Below, one piece after another: positions 1 through 9,701 of a stretch of DNA of 64,000 bases. Source of the DNA: Flavilitoribacter nigricans DSM 23189 = NBRC 102662 (GTDB lineage Bacteria; Bacteroidota; Bacteroidia; Chitinophagales; Saprospiraceae); the NCBI RefSeq assembly GCF_002646595.1, contig NZ_PDUD01000021.1:281051-345050 (forward strand), read 5' to 3'. How positions within the stretch are numbered: the stretch's first letter is position 1; each line of letters opens with the position of its first letter. The notes beneath the pieces were generated by a model. The model was not told the origin of the DNA and searched no databases. It was given only the letters and a program-made list of their open reading frames with translations. The position numbers and the translations under genes are program-made.

Positions 1-2
1 AA

Positions 3-1241
3 TCCTACACCTATAAAACCACGGATTACGGACAAAACTGGACCCTGATCAACAAGGGGCTGGACGAAGACGATTACCTCCGGGTGATCCGTGAGGACCT
101 GGAAAAACCGGGTTTGTTATACGGCGGTGCGGAACATGGATTTTATGTTTCCTACGACGGTGGTGCCGAATGGAGTCGCCTGCAACTGAATCTGCCGGTA
201 GTGCCCATTACCGACCTGAAGATCCACGATAATGATCTGGTGGCGGCCACCCAGGGCCGGGCATTTTGGATCCTGGATGATCTGGCGGCGATCCAGGGCA
301 AACCGGAAGGCTCCGAAATGGTGCTGTACGAGCCCAAACCGACCGTGCGCATGAGCGGATTTTCTCCGCGCGCCGGCGGATCGATGCCTCCGGGTATCGG
401 ACAGAATCCGATGGCGGGCGTGATCCTGACCTATTACCTGCCGGAAAAACCGGATACTACCCTTCACCTGGAGATCGTTGATGCTGCCGGGAAAGTGGTA
501 CGGGCCTACAGCAGTGAAAAAGACAGTACGTTTAAGTCTTATCCGGGTGGCCCGCCGGCACCGGAGGTGATCCCGGCCAAAGCGGGACTGAACCGGTTTG
601 CCTGGGATTTCCGTTCGGAAGTGATGCCCGATGTGACCGATGTTTTCATCTTCGGGGATTATCGCGGTCGCCGGTTGGCCCCGGGGCAATACACCGCCCG
701 CCTCAAAATGGGGGATAAAACGGTGGAACAGCCCGTTAGCCTGCTGGCCGATCCGCGCCAGACTACCGTGGGGGATGCCGCTGCCTGGAAAGAACAGCAG
801 GATCTGATGCAGTATACGGCGGATAAGATCGGAGAGATCCACCAGGGCGTGAACATCGTGCGTAAGGTCAGAGACCAGATTAAAGCTTACAACAAAAATC
901 TGGCGGAGCAGGAATCGGCCAAAGCCGTTGTGGAAAAAGGCAAGGACCTGATCAAAATGATCGATGAGTGGGAATCACGGATCGTGGAGACCCGCCAGAA
1001 AAATACGCAGGATGTGATCAACTGGCCCAGTAAGCTGAATGCGTCCTACTTCTACCTGCGGGGCTCGATCGATGCCTACGAACCCCAGGTCACCCAGGGC
1101 GTAAAAGATCGGCTGCAAGATCTGGATGAACGCTGGGAAAAGGAGAAAAAAGCGCTGAATAATATTCTGGAAACGGAGATCCCGGCCTACAACCGTCTGT
1201 TCCGCGAGCAGAATATTCCGGCTTTGGTATACGAGAAATAA
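3..1241 (+). CDS. C-terminal part of BNR/sortilin-type beta-propeller protein (5' truncated by window)
   Basis: The reading frame is open from the first full codon of the window, so the gene begins upstream; a GTG at 84 is internal. The visible part starts with an Asp-box (TTDYGQNW) and a second, degenerate one (SYDGGAEW), the signature of BNR/VPS10-like propeller blades, followed by a beta-rich segment and a C-terminal helical, Lys/Glu-rich region (about the last 170 residues). This is the usual tail of the roughly 1000-aa secreted glycosyl-hydrolase-like/sortilin-like proteins common in Bacteroidota. Catalytic activity cannot be judged from this fragment. The stop is followed by about 120 bp before lptC, so it is probably a separate transcription unit. 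Confidence 0.75.
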   Translation, partial: SYTYKTTDYGQNWTLINKGLDEDDYLRVIREDLEKPGLLYGGAEHGFYVSYDGGAEWSRLQLNLPVVPITDLKIHDNDLVAATQGRAFWILDDLAAIQGKPEGSEMVLYEPKPTVRMSGFSPRAGGSMPPGIGQNPMAGVILTYYLPEKPDTTLHLEIVDAAGKVVRAYSSEKDSTFKSYPGGPPAPEVIPAKAGLNRFAWDFRSEVMPDVTDVFIFGDYRGRRLAPGQYTARLKMGDKTVEQPVSLLADPRQTTVGDAAAWKEQQDLMQYTADKIGEIHQGVNIVRKVRDQIKAYNKNLAEQESAKAVVEKGKDLIKMIDEWESRIVETRQKNTQDVINWPSKLNASYFYLRGSIDAYEPQVTQGVKDRLQDLDERWEKEKKALNNILETEIPAYNRLFREQNIPALVYEK

Positions 1242-1338
1242 CCGGATCCAAACCAAACGGCAGGGTTTAGCGCGGAAATATTCTTCGGTAAACCTTGCCG
1301 CTGTTTTCGGAAATCCGATACCCGAAACCAAAAAAACG

Positions 1339-1346
1339 TATTTTTG
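1339..1346 (+). promoter_or_regulatory. Bacteroidota -7 box for lptC
   Basis: TATTTTTG matches the Bacteroidota -7 consensus TAnnTTTG and lies 15 bp before the ATG of lptC. No good TTTG -33 element is visible at the usual distance, so this is only moderately supported. Confidence 0.4.
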
Positions 1347-1360
1347 CAAAAAATCAATAT

Positions 1361-1918
1361 ATGAAGCGAGTTTGGCTGTGGCTTATTTTGCTGGGGAGTC
1401 TGATCGCCGCCTGCGAGAATGATCCTTCGGAAGTAGCCGAATTACTGGCCAACCTGGAACCTGAGATCGAACGGGCCCAGGAAGTGGAGATCCTGTACAG
1501 CGATTCGGCACTGGTTAAAGTGCGGATCCAGGGAGAAACGATGCTGACCTATCTGGATCGGAACGATCCGCGGCAGGAGTTCCCCGATGGCGTACGGGTG
1601 GAGTTCTTCGATCCGGACGGCTCTATCGCCAGTGTATTGACGGCAAAGTACGGGGTACGGATCGATAAGAAAAATCAGATCGTCGTGCGGGATAGCGTAG
1701 TCTGGCAGAGTGTGGAGCAGGAAAAACTGGAAACCGAAGAACTCATCTGGGATGAGCGTATGGAGAAGGTATACACCCAGAAATTCGTAGTAGTCACCCG
1801 TCCGGATGAGATCATCACCGGTCACGGTTTTGAATCGGATCAGAACTTTGAAAACGCCCGCATCAATGCGGTAGACGGTAGAATAAAGATTAGTGATCCC
1901 AGCAAATTGAAAGATTAA
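1361..1918 (+). CDS. lptC: LPS export ABC transporter periplasmic/lipoprotein component LptC
   Basis: 185-aa product. The ATG at 1361 is preferred over an upstream in-frame start at 1295 because it begins a clean lipoprotein signal (MKRVWLWLILLGSLIAAC, lipobox IAAC). The rest is the beta-strand-rich LptC/OstA-like jellyroll, with the family's pattern of degradation of hydrophobic strands around V-R-V-E-F-F-D and an E-L-I-W-D region. LptC links the LptB2FG extractor to the periplasmic LptA bridge in lipopolysaccharide export. Its TAA overlaps the ATG of the following CBS-domain protein gene by one base, so the two are translationally coupled; this LptC/CNNM pairing is, to my knowledge, common in Bacteroidota. 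Confidence 0.8.
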   Translation: MKRVWLWLILLGSLIAACENDPSEVAELLANLEPEIERAQEVEILYSDSALVKVRIQGETMLTYLDRNDPRQEFPDGVRVEFFDPDGSIASVLTAKYGVRIDKKNQIVVRDSVVWQSVEQEKLETEELIWDERMEKVYTQKFVVVTRPDEIITGHGFESDQNFENARINAVDGRIKISDPSKLKD

Positions 1919-3168
1919 TGTCGATCACTTTTATCATCATATTTCTGGTGCTGTCCGCTCTGTTCTCCGGTACGGAGATCGCCTTTATTTCCGCCAACAA
2001 GTTAAAAGTCGAGCTCAAGAAAAAGAAGGGCGCTCTGCGGGGAACCATCATCGCCAATTTTTACGAGAAGCCCTCCGATTTTATCGGAATGCTGCTGGTG
2101 GGGAACAATATTGCCCTGGTCGTTTTTTCCTACCTGATGACCCGGCAACTGAGCCCGGTTATCGTGGAACAGTGGGGAATTGAGAACGAATTGGTCATCC
2201 TTCTGCTCAATACGATTATCATCACCATTGTGGTACTGATCTTCGGGGAGTTTCTGCCCAAAACGCTCTTTCGCCTGTATGCGGACGAGATCCTTTATTT
2301 TTTAGCCTTTCCGTTAAAACTCATCCAGTGGCTGCTGGCTTTGCCTTCCTGGATCATGACCCGCTCTTCCACCGCTTTGCTCCGGTTGTTCATCAAAACG
2401 CCGATCGAGGTGAGTGAAAGTACGTTTACCCGGCTTGATCTCGAGAACTTCATCAACGACCCCAGAACGGATTCGGAAGAGGAGATCGATAAAGAATTGT
2501 TTGGCAATGCGCTCAACCTGAAAGATACCCGGGTCCGGGACTGTATGGTGCCGCGAACGGAGATCGAAAACATCGACGTCAATTCCTCGGTAGCCGAATT
2601 ACTGCAATTGTTCAAATCGACCAAATTGTCCCGCATTATCGTCACCGAAGGGGATACGGACAATGTACTGGGCTATGTGCACCACCAGCAATTACTGGAT
2701 CAGCCCCAGGATATCCGCAGTCAGATCATGGATATTCCCTTCGTTCCCGAAGTGATGAATGCGACCGATCTGATGAACCGCTTCATCAAGGAACGACTGA
2801 GTATTGCCTGCGTGGTGGATGAGTTCGGCAGCGTATCGGGCATCATCACCCTGGAGGATATTCTCGAAGAAATATTCGGAGAGATCGAAGATGAATACGA
2901 TCAGGAAGATTATATCGAACGCCAGATCTCGGAGGATGAATTTCTCTTCTCCGGCCGACTGGAGATCGATCAGTTAAACAACAAATACGACCTCGGTTTC
3001 CCGGACGGGGAATACCAGACCCTCTCCGGTTATCTGGTAATGACCACCGAAACCATCCCGGATCAGGGAGCAGTGATCGAACTGGAGGGATATCGCTTTA
3101 TTTTTGAACAGGTGAGTAATACCAAGATCGAGACCGTCCGGGTGATCCGCCTGCCCAAAGAGGAATAG
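1918..3168 (+). CDS. CNNM/CorC-HlyC family transmembrane protein with CBS pair
   Basis: 416 aa. Residues about 1-190 form the DUF21/CNNM membrane domain, with the first helix starting at the initiator Met and the GTEIAFISANK motif near residue 18. A CBS pair follows (about 205-325, including MVPRTEIENIDV and the GSVSGIITLEDILEEIFGE segment), then a C-terminal CorC/HlyC-associated domain (about 335-412, GYLV near 360). Family members are proposed to take part in Mg2+/Co2+ homeostasis or ion efflux; hemolysin is a historical name. The start overlaps the lptC stop (TAATG). Length and order are normal for the family. Transport substrate is inferred, not shown. Confidence 0.85.
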   Translation: MSITFIIIFLVLSALFSGTEIAFISANKLKVELKKKKGALRGTIIANFYEKPSDFIGMLLVGNNIALVVFSYLMTRQLSPVIVEQWGIENELVILLLNTIIITIVVLIFGEFLPKTLFRLYADEILYFLAFPLKLIQWLLALPSWIMTRSSTALLRLFIKTPIEVSESTFTRLDLENFINDPRTDSEEEIDKELFGNALNLKDTRVRDCMVPRTEIENIDVNSSVAELLQLFKSTKLSRIIVTEGDTDNVLGYVHHQQLLDQPQDIRSQIMDIPFVPEVMNATDLMNRFIKERLSIACVVDEFGSVSGIITLEDILEEIFGEIEDEYDQEDYIERQISEDEFLFSGRLEIDQLNNKYDLGFPDGEYQTLSGYLVMTTETIPDQGAVIELEGYRFIFEQVSNTKIETVRVIRLPKEE

Positions 3169-3273
3169 TTCTTCCGGTTTGTAATGCTTCTGACAGGGAA
3201 ATTCTTTCAAATTATTGACGATTACTGTACCTTAATGGTATCGCTCGTTATTTAACGCCTAATCTCAATAATT

Positions 3274-5004
3274 ATGAAAAAAACGCTCTTTCTATTGCTG
3301 CTTTACGCAGCAAGCACTCATCTGTTGTTGGCACAGTCTACTTTCATTCCCAACGCCAATTTTATTCTCAAAGAAGAAATTCCCTGCCCGTTCAATCCGG
3401 ATGTCAGCGTCTTGTGGCCTACGGATTGGATGATCTACCAGACGCTGGATGACACCTGGATGGGCACCATCGATTCGACCCGTTGCATTTCGGGAAAGGT
3501 CGGACAGAACGGTGTTTTTGTTCTCGACCTGAGCCAGATCGATCCGGATCGTTCATTGTTTGTCCGGCAGACGGTAGCCGAAGAAGACGAGATCATTCTG
3601 AAATCCGATTTCGTTTACGAATTGGGTGCCCAGGTCTCCATGGGCAGTAATGATTCCTTACTTGTTGGTAATTTTTGTGAAGACAATATCTGTTCGGGAG
3701 TTATTCTGTCGGTCGAGATCCCCAATGAAGCCGGCGATGGTGTCACCCATCGACTCAATACGGCTAATTTTTCGGTACCCGCCGCGAACGGTTTCTCTTT
3801 TGCGCAATCCTGTTTTGTAACCGAATACTTTCCGGACGGCAATATCCTGAAAGACATCGTTATGAAATTCAAATTTGATGATGAAGTCCTGGATAGCGAT
3901 CTTTCAATCTTCATCATCGGCACCAGTACACCTCTGTACGGGATCAACCGGGTGGAGGAACTGGTCTTTCCCCAAAGTACCTTCACGGGAGAAAGCTACA
4001 GTGCCAATATCCGGGAAGTGGTGCAGCCGGACAATCCCTCGGATGATGCGCCCTACCTGTTCGTACACGATAGCGAGGTCTATCCCGCTATGGGCAATGT
4101 AACCTACATTGAGGGCCGTCCGGAAGTCCCCGTTGACGAACCCGTTCAACTCCGGGCCGTTTTCCACGCGGATCAGAGCATTCATTTTCAGCCCTACACG
4201 GAATTGCGCGGCGCACTGGTCGAAGCCGGCGATACGGCCCGGCACCAGCTTACCCTGGTGGGAGATGGCGTGGAATTCTGTTTCCCATCCTTTGTGGAAC
4301 TGGTGGTAGGGGACGGAGCTGAGATTGAATTCCGCTCCGGCAATATCCATTTCGGTGGACCGAACTCCTGCATCATGTTGCGGGAGGGTGGCCGGATCGG
4401 TATCCCGGATAATACGCGCTTTGTGTACGGCAATGGTGTCGGCGCCCTGGGTCTGGATAAAGGCGGGACCATCCGGATCGGATCGGGAAGCGAATTAGTG
4501 ATCAACAATACCGCTATCCTGCCCAACTACCTGGACGGACCGGATCGTCAGTTCTACATGGAGTTGAATCCCGGCAGCCGGCTCACTTTCGGAGAAGACT
4601 CCCGTCTGATCCGGAAAGGGCACGTTGAAGACGGCCACATGCTGTTCAATGTGTATATGAAGGGCGGTATTCTGGATGATAGCCGGCTCAGTGCACGGGA
4701 TCGTCGCCTGATCAACCGGATCTATCCGGAGGAGACAAAAATGGAGGCCGATTGGCTCCGGATACAGGGCAATCCCTCCCGCACGAATCTGCGCCTCCTG
4801 GTGGAGGCCCGTGCATCCGATCCCACGATCGACTGGACCATCCGGGACCTGAACGGCCGGGCGCTGCGCAGCGGCCAGTTCGAACCCCTGCCTGGGATGA
4901 ACCGGCAGGAGATCAGTCTGGGCTCCCTGAGTGGAGGCATGTATTTGCTGGAAGTGCAGCGTTCGTCGGAGCGCTTGATCCGCAAATTTGTGGTCAGCCG
5001 CTAG
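3274..5004 (+). CDS. Secreted protein with T9SS type A sorting domain
   Basis: 576 aa. The N-terminus is a Sec signal peptide (MKKTLFLLLLYAASTHLLLA-Q). The middle (about 270-480) is beta-rich with repeating short strands and Gly turns, suggesting a beta-helix or jellyroll; no enzyme motif is recognised. The last about 75 residues (from about 500) fit a type A T9SS sorting domain: a D-L-N-G-R-turn, then SLSGGMYLLEVQ and a basic end (RKFVVSR). Such proteins cross the outer membrane by the type IX system and are released or anchored to the surface. The gene stands alone between lptC-CNNM and a strong terminator. Confidence 0.75.
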   Translation: MKKTLFLLLLYAASTHLLLAQSTFIPNANFILKEEIPCPFNPDVSVLWPTDWMIYQTLDDTWMGTIDSTRCISGKVGQNGVFVLDLSQIDPDRSLFVRQTVAEEDEIILKSDFVYELGAQVSMGSNDSLLVGNFCEDNICSGVILSVEIPNEAGDGVTHRLNTANFSVPAANGFSFAQSCFVTEYFPDGNILKDIVMKFKFDDEVLDSDLSIFIIGTSTPLYGINRVEELVFPQSTFTGESYSANIREVVQPDNPSDDAPYLFVHDSEVYPAMGNVTYIEGRPEVPVDEPVQLRAVFHADQSIHFQPYTELRGALVEAGDTARHQLTLVGDGVEFCFPSFVELVVGDGAEIEFRSGNIHFGGPNSCIMLREGGRIGIPDNTRFVYGNGVGALGLDKGGTIRIGSGSELVINNTAILPNYLDGPDRQFYMELNPGSRLTFGEDSRLIRKGHVEDGHMLFNVYMKGGILDDSRLSARDRRLINRIYPEETKMEADWLRIQGNPSRTNLRLLVEARASDPTIDWTIRDLNGRALRSGQFEPLPGMNRQEISLGSLSGGMYLLEVQRSSERLIRKFVVSR

Positions 5005-5016
5005 CGGGAGCTATAA

Positions 5017-5064
5017 AAAAAGGTCCCACTTCGGCAGGATCTGTTGTCGAAGTGGGACCTTTTT
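5017..5064. terminator. Bidirectional intrinsic terminator between convergent genes
   Basis: Perfect 17-bp inverted repeat: the left arm at 5017-5033 (AAAAAGGTCCCACTTCG) pairs with 5048-5064, with a 14-nt loop. A runs on the left and T runs on the right make it work in both directions, ending the T9SS cargo gene (plus) and the FKBP gene (minus). Confidence 0.9.
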
Positions 5065-5086
5065 ATTCCGGAAGATCCGTCGTTTT

Positions 5087-5593
5087 TTAGTGATGGTGTC
5101 CACCGGCTCCGTGGACATGACGGTGTTCAATCTCACTCGGAGTGGCTGCGCGGACATCTTCGATCTTACCGGAGAAATATAGGTCCGTACCGGCCATGGG
5201 GTGATTGAAATCCATGCCCACTTCTTTTTCGCCGATATTCAGAATGGTGCCGTAGATCATATTGCCTTCCTGATCCCGCATGGGAATGGTTTTTCCTTCT
5301 ACCAGAATATCCGTGGCCATTTTCCCATCAACAATAAAAGTCTCGATTGGGATATTGATCTTGGCTTCTTCTTTGTATTCGCCGTAGGCATCGGCGCTTT
5401 TTATGCCGAAAGCAAAGGAATCGCCCGCGCTTTTGCCTTCCAGCTGACGTTCGAATTCCGGGATCATTTGCTCTACGCCATGGAGAAATACCAGCGGATC
5501 GGAGCCTGCGGTGTCTTCAATAAGATCTCCGGAAGCGCTACTTTCCTGCAATTTATAGTGTAAGGTAACTACCGTGTGTTTTTCAATTTTCAT
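5087..5593 (-). CDS. SlyD-like FKBP-type peptidyl-prolyl cis-trans isomerase
   Basis: 168 aa from the ATG at 5593 (MKIEKHTVVTLHYKLQ); an upstream in-frame start adds 18 residues with no family support. The split FKBP fold surrounds an insert-in-flap domain (about 75-130). Diagnostic segments are VFLHGVEQMIPEFERQLEGK, FGIKSADAYGEY and a C-terminal DFNHPMAGTDLYFSGKIEDV. The tail ends in a short His-rich stretch (HRHVHGAGGHHH), like the metal-binding tail of SlyD, though much shorter. Such proteins catalyse prolyl isomerisation, act as folding chaperones, and in some species deliver Ni2+. The gene is monocistronic and ends at the bidirectional terminator. Confidence 0.88.
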   Translation of the reverse strand: MKIEKHTVVTLHYKLQESSASGDLIEDTAGSDPLVFLHGVEQMIPEFERQLEGKSAGDSFAFGIKSADAYGEYKEEAKINIPIETFIVDGKMATDILVEGKTIPMRDQEGNMIYGTILNIGEKEVGMDFNHPMAGTDLYFSGKIEDVRAATPSEIEHRHVHGAGGHHH

Positions 5594-5727
5594 GATCGTA
5601 TCATTTGGTAATCCGGCCAAAGTAAGATTTTTTTCGGTATTCGGCACGAGATGCCTTTCAATCCATCACCTTAAGTAAGGGATAGTAGCTAAATTCGCTT
5701 TCCTTTCCCGCAAGTAAAGCAAATACG

Positions 5728-8658
5728 ATGTCTGATAGCATACCTTTCTCCGAACTGTCCGACCAACTGGAGGGCGAGCTTTTTACCTCCTCACTCTGGC
5801 GTACCCTCTACGCTACCGACGGCTCTGTTTACCGGCAGTTGCCGGATGCCGTGGTGTTGCCGCGATCAACGGAGGATATAAAAGCGGTGATCCGTTTTGC
5901 CGGAAAGCATCAACTCCCCATAATTCCCCGGGCGGCGGGTACCTCGCTGGCTGGTCAGGTGGTAGGTGAGGGGATCGTAGTAGATATTTCCCGCCACTTC
6001 AACCGTATACTGGAAGTCGATGCAGAAGCCGGATGGGTGCGGGTACAGCCCGGCGTCATCCGGGATGAGCTCAATCAATATCTGCGCCCTTACGGTTTGT
6101 TTTTCGGCCCCAATACCTCTACGGCCAACCGCTGCATGATCGGTGGTATGGTCGGTAATAATTCCTGTGGATCTACCAGTATTGTCTATGGCTCTACCCG
6201 GGATCATGTCCTGGAACTGAAAACGGTGCTGAGTGATGGTTCGGAAGTGAGCTTTCAGGCACTTTCCGGCGAGGAATTTGCCGAAAAGTGCGAATTGGAG
6301 GGGCTGGAAGGCGGGATCTATCGTCAGTTAAAGGACGCCTTGAGCGATCCCGCCCGGCAGGAGTCTATCCGCGAGCAATACCCCAAGGAAGGGATCCGGC
6401 GTCGCAATACCGGCTATGCCGTCGATCTGTTACTACACAGCAACATATTTGCGGAGGGTGGTCCGGATTTTAACGCCTGCACCCTGCTTTGCGGCTCGGA
6501 GGGAACGCTGGCCTTTACGACTGAGATCAAATTGCACCTCAATCCATTGCCGGCTCCCAAAGAAGTGGTCCTTTGTGCGCACTTCACGAGTATCGACGAG
6601 AGCCTGCGGGCGGTACAGATCGCGATGGCCCACCAACCTTCGGCCTGTGAACTCATGGATAAGATCATTCTCGACCTTACCAAAAAAAATATCGAACAGC
6701 AGAAGAACCGCTTTTTCGTGGAAGGGGATCCGGCCGCCATCCTGATGATCGAGTTTCGGGGAGCTACACCGGAAGAAGCGGAAACCCGGGCCGACACCCT
6801 GATCGATGCTTTCCGCGCAGCCGGTTTCGGCTACGCTTTTCCCAAAGTTTTTGCTCCGGCCACCAAAAGAGTGTGGGATCTGCGAAAAGCCGGTCTGGGT
6901 ATCCTGGCCAATCTTCCCGGCGATCCCAAGGCGGTGGCCTGTATAGAAGATACGGCAGTAGAGATTGCCGATCTGCCGGAATACATTGCGGAATTCTCGG
7001 AAATGATGGCGGAGTTCGGCCAGGAGGCGGTGTATTACGCGCACGCCGGAGCGGGAGAGATCCATTTGCGCCCCATTCTCAATCTGAAGGACCGGAAAGA
7101 CCGGCAACTCTTTTACGATATCACCTACGCGACGGCTCAGTTGGTAAAAAAATATCGAGGTTCTTTGAGTGGTGAGCACGGAGACGGCCGCGTGCGTGCG
7201 CCCTTCCTGTCGGATATGATCGGTGCGGACAATTATCAGCTACTGCGTGAGATCAAAAGCACCTGGGATCCGCAGGGGATCTTTAACCCGGGAAAAATTG
7301 TCGATGCTCCGCCGATGAATACGACCCTGCGCTATGAGGAAGGCCAGGAAACGCCCGGATACGATACGGCCTTTGATTTCTCCGGGGTAGGAGGTTTGTT
7401 GCGGCTGGCGGAAAAATGCAACGGGTCGGGAGATTGCCGAAAGTTATCCTTTGCGGGAGGAGTCATGTGCCCTTCTTACCGGGCTACCCGGGAAGAAAAG
7501 GATACTACCCGGGGACGCGCCAACGTGTTGCGGGAATTTCTGACGCGGAATACCAAAGAAAATCCCTTTGATCATCCGGAGATCGCGACGGCCATGGACC
7601 TCTGTATTTCCTGTAAGGGGTGTACGGCCGAATGCCCCAGCAATGTGGATATGTCCACGCTGAAATCCGAGTTTCAATACCAGTACCACAAAAGTCACGG
7701 CGCTTCGTTCCGCACCCGCTTCTTCAGCCGGATCAGTCGCTACAATCGCCTGGGCTCGCTTTTCCCGGCACTGAGTAATTTCTTTTTGACGAATACTTTG
7801 ACCGCAGCCTGGATAAAGTCGATCCTGGGAGTTGCGCCCCAGCGCTCTCTGCCTGCTTTGAGCGATCGAAGCTTGTGGAAATGGTGGAACCGGGAAGGAA
7901 AGGATCTGCCGGTCAATGCGCCCCACGGCCGCCAGGTATACCTGTTCTGTGACGAGTTTATCAACTATAATGAAGCGGAGATCGGGGAAAAAACGGTACG
8001 CCTGCTTTTGCATCTGGGCTACGAAGTGCGGATGATCGCCCACGCAGAAAGCGGGCGGGCGGCTATTTCCAAAGGTATGCTGGATGATGCCCGGCAACTG
8101 GCCCGGGCCAATGTAGAGACCTTTTCCGGCAGGATCGACGAACACACGCCATTGCTGGGTATCGAACCCTCCGCCATCCTGACCTTTCGGGATGAATACC
8201 CCAACTTATTGCGCGGACAGGCGCAGGAGCGGGCCCGGCAACTGGCTCCCCATTGTTTGCTGGTAGACGAATTTCTGGCCAGAGAAGCCGCGGCGGGTTT
8301 TATCCGGAGCGAACAGTTTCATGATGTCTCGCGTAAGATCCTGCTGCACGGCCACTGTCACCAAAAAGCGCTGGGAGACGTGGCGCAGAGCGCTTTTTTA
8401 CTGAGCCTCCCGGCTAATTATACCGTAGAGGTCATTCCTTCCGGCTGCTGCGGCATGGCGGGGTCCTTTGGTTACGAAGAAGAACACTACGATCTCAGCA
8501 TGAAGATCGGGGAACTGGTACTTTTCCCCGCGGTAAGGGAAGCGCCGGCGGATGCGGTTATTGCGGCTCCGGGTACCAGTTGCCGCCACCAGATCCGGGA
8601 CGGGGCCGAAAGGCAGGCGCTACACCCGGTAGAGGTGCTTTGGGATGCGGTAAAATAA
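5728..8658 (+). CDS. FAD-linked oxidase / Fe-S D-lactate-type dehydrogenase fusion
   Basis: 976 aa, a two-part fusion. The N-terminal half is an FAD_binding_4 domain (about 40-200, with IIPRAAGTSLAGQ and IGGMVGNNSCGS contacting FAD) plus the FAD-oxidase C domain (about 260-540, ending SLSGEHGDGRVRAPFL and STWDPQGIFNPGKI). The C-terminal half is GlpC/LldE-like: Fe-S cysteines from about 571 (CNGSGDC) and about 625 (CISCKGCTAECP), then CCG-type motifs (HGHCHQKAL; SGCCGMAGS near 906). This is the YdiJ/Dld-II layout, oxidising a D-2-hydroxy acid (D-lactate or D-2-hydroxyglutarate) and passing electrons to quinone or another carrier. The exact substrate is not visible. Appears monocistronic. Confidence 0.85.
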   Translation: MSDSIPFSELSDQLEGELFTSSLWRTLYATDGSVYRQLPDAVVLPRSTEDIKAVIRFAGKHQLPIIPRAAGTSLAGQVVGEGIVVDISRHFNRILEVDAEAGWVRVQPGVIRDELNQYLRPYGLFFGPNTSTANRCMIGGMVGNNSCGSTSIVYGSTRDHVLELKTVLSDGSEVSFQALSGEEFAEKCELEGLEGGIYRQLKDALSDPARQESIREQYPKEGIRRRNTGYAVDLLLHSNIFAEGGPDFNACTLLCGSEGTLAFTTEIKLHLNPLPAPKEVVLCAHFTSIDESLRAVQIAMAHQPSACELMDKIILDLTKKNIEQQKNRFFVEGDPAAILMIEFRGATPEEAETRADTLIDAFRAAGFGYAFPKVFAPATKRVWDLRKAGLGILANLPGDPKAVACIEDTAVEIADLPEYIAEFSEMMAEFGQEAVYYAHAGAGEIHLRPILNLKDRKDRQLFYDITYATAQLVKKYRGSLSGEHGDGRVRAPFLSDMIGADNYQLLREIKSTWDPQGIFNPGKIVDAPPMNTTLRYEEGQETPGYDTAFDFSGVGGLLRLAEKCNGSGDCRKLSFAGGVMCPSYRATREEKDTTRGRANVLREFLTRNTKENPFDHPEIATAMDLCISCKGCTAECPSNVDMSTLKSEFQYQYHKSHGASFRTRFFSRISRYNRLGSLFPALSNFFLTNTLTAAWIKSILGVAPQRSLPALSDRSLWKWWNREGKDLPVNAPHGRQVYLFCDEFINYNEAEIGEKTVRLLLHLGYEVRMIAHAESGRAAISKGMLDDARQLARANVETFSGRIDEHTPLLGIEPSAILTFRDEYPNLLRGQAQERARQLAPHCLLVDEFLAREAAAGFIRSEQFHDVSRKILLHGHCHQKALGDVAQSAFLLSLPANYTVEVIPSGCCGMAGSFGYEEEHYDLSMKIGELVLFPAVREAPADAVIAAPGTSCRHQIRDGAERQALHPVEVLWDAVK

Positions 8659-8660
8659 AA

Positions 8661-8684
8661 AGCCATCCGCTGCTACGGATGGCT
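8661..8684 (+). terminator. Hairpin after the FAD/Fe-S dehydrogenase gene
   Basis: AGCCATCCG (8661-8669) pairs perfectly with CGGATGGCT (8676-8684) over a 6-nt loop, directly after the stop. It is followed by AT-rich sequence but no clean T run, so termination strength is uncertain. Confidence 0.65.
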
Positions 8685-9117
8685 CAAATAATTGACTAGT
8701 ATGAAATAAATAAATAATCCTTGAATGTCTTTTAACTGTGGTTTTTTCCAAAGGGCTGCAAAGATCGAAAAAAGATATCAATCAGGAAATACCCAGGCAT
8801 AAAGCTTAGATTAATTTCCTGTTAACTTTTGTCTCCCTGATTAAGTTCCCCGATAGTTTTGGTAGTGCTCGACCGTAAAACCCTTATGGGCTGGATTCGC
8901 CCGTAAATGCAAGGTCGGTCGTAGTTTCGTGTTGCTGCGAGTGAGGATTTAAGGAATGGACGCAACAATTGTGCGGGAGCCTGACAAGAAAAGTGAAAAT
9001 TCATGATCAAAATGCGGGAACTTTTTCCAGCCAAATACTATTGCTTCCTGTAAATCAAATTTCTGGATGCGGCCGGAGCCAATTATTGATCCTCCGGTTT
9101 GCCACAACAACTGGGTC
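8685..9117. other. 433-bp intergenic region without recognised gene
   Basis: Both strands are broken by stops; the only ORF of note is a short minus-strand frame with no recognisable content. I see no strong hairpin, repeat or Bacteroidota promoter match. It presumably carries the 3' end of the upstream transcript and the promoter of the DinB gene. Confidence 0.5.
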
Positions 9118-9612
9118 ATGTCTAAAACCGCACATCACTTAAAAACCATTATCGATACCATCCGGCCCCGCCTGCAGGCCCTCACCGATGAACAAGCCGC
9201 CCGCCGTCCGACTCCGGATAAGTGGAGTACCAAGGAGATCATCGGACATTTGGTGGATTCGGCTTCCAACAACCACCAGCGTTTTATAAGGGCCCAGTTT
9301 ACGGATGAACTGATCTTTGATGGCTATCGCCAGGAAGAATGGGTGAAACTGCAGGATTATGCGCGTGCCGACTGGCAGAACCTGGTACAGCTCTGGTACT
9401 ATTTTAACTGGCAAATGGCCCGGGTTATCGCGCGGGTACCCGATCCGGTGCGGCACCAATTGCGGCCCAGGCACAACCTGGACAAGATCGCAATGCGAAA
9501 GGTAATGCCGCTAAAATCCGTCTCCCTCGAATATTTTATGGAAGATTACGTCAAACATCTGGAACACCATTTGCAGCAGATCTTTCCGGATTACGAACCG
9601 CAACTCCGGTAG
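9118..9612 (+). CDS. DinB-fold (YfiT-like) protein
   Basis: 164 aa from the ATG at 9118; an upstream in-frame start at 9067 would add 17 poorly conserved residues. The pattern KTIIDTIRPRLQALTDEQA, then KWSTKEIIGHLVDSASNNHQRF and a C-terminal YFMEDYVKHLEHHLQQI, is the DinB/YfiT four-helix fold. Three likely metal-binding His are in IIGHLVD (His about 43) and in the C-terminal VKHLEHHL. Family members include metal-dependent hydrolases and thiol (bacillithiol/mycothiol)-dependent transferases. Specific function cannot be given. Single gene with its own flanks. Confidence 0.8.
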   Translation: MSKTAHHLKTIIDTIRPRLQALTDEQAARRPTPDKWSTKEIIGHLVDSASNNHQRFIRAQFTDELIFDGYRQEEWVKLQDYARADWQNLVQLWYYFNWQMARVIARVPDPVRHQLRPRHNLDKIAMRKVMPLKSVSLEYFMEDYVKHLEHHLQQIFPDYEPQLR

Positions 9613-9701
9613 TGATACTGGCATTCACAGACCGATAATGATCGGGGCGATCCGTTTTGTTGCCGACCGCCCCGATCCTGATACCCGCTGGGCTCCGTGA
9701 G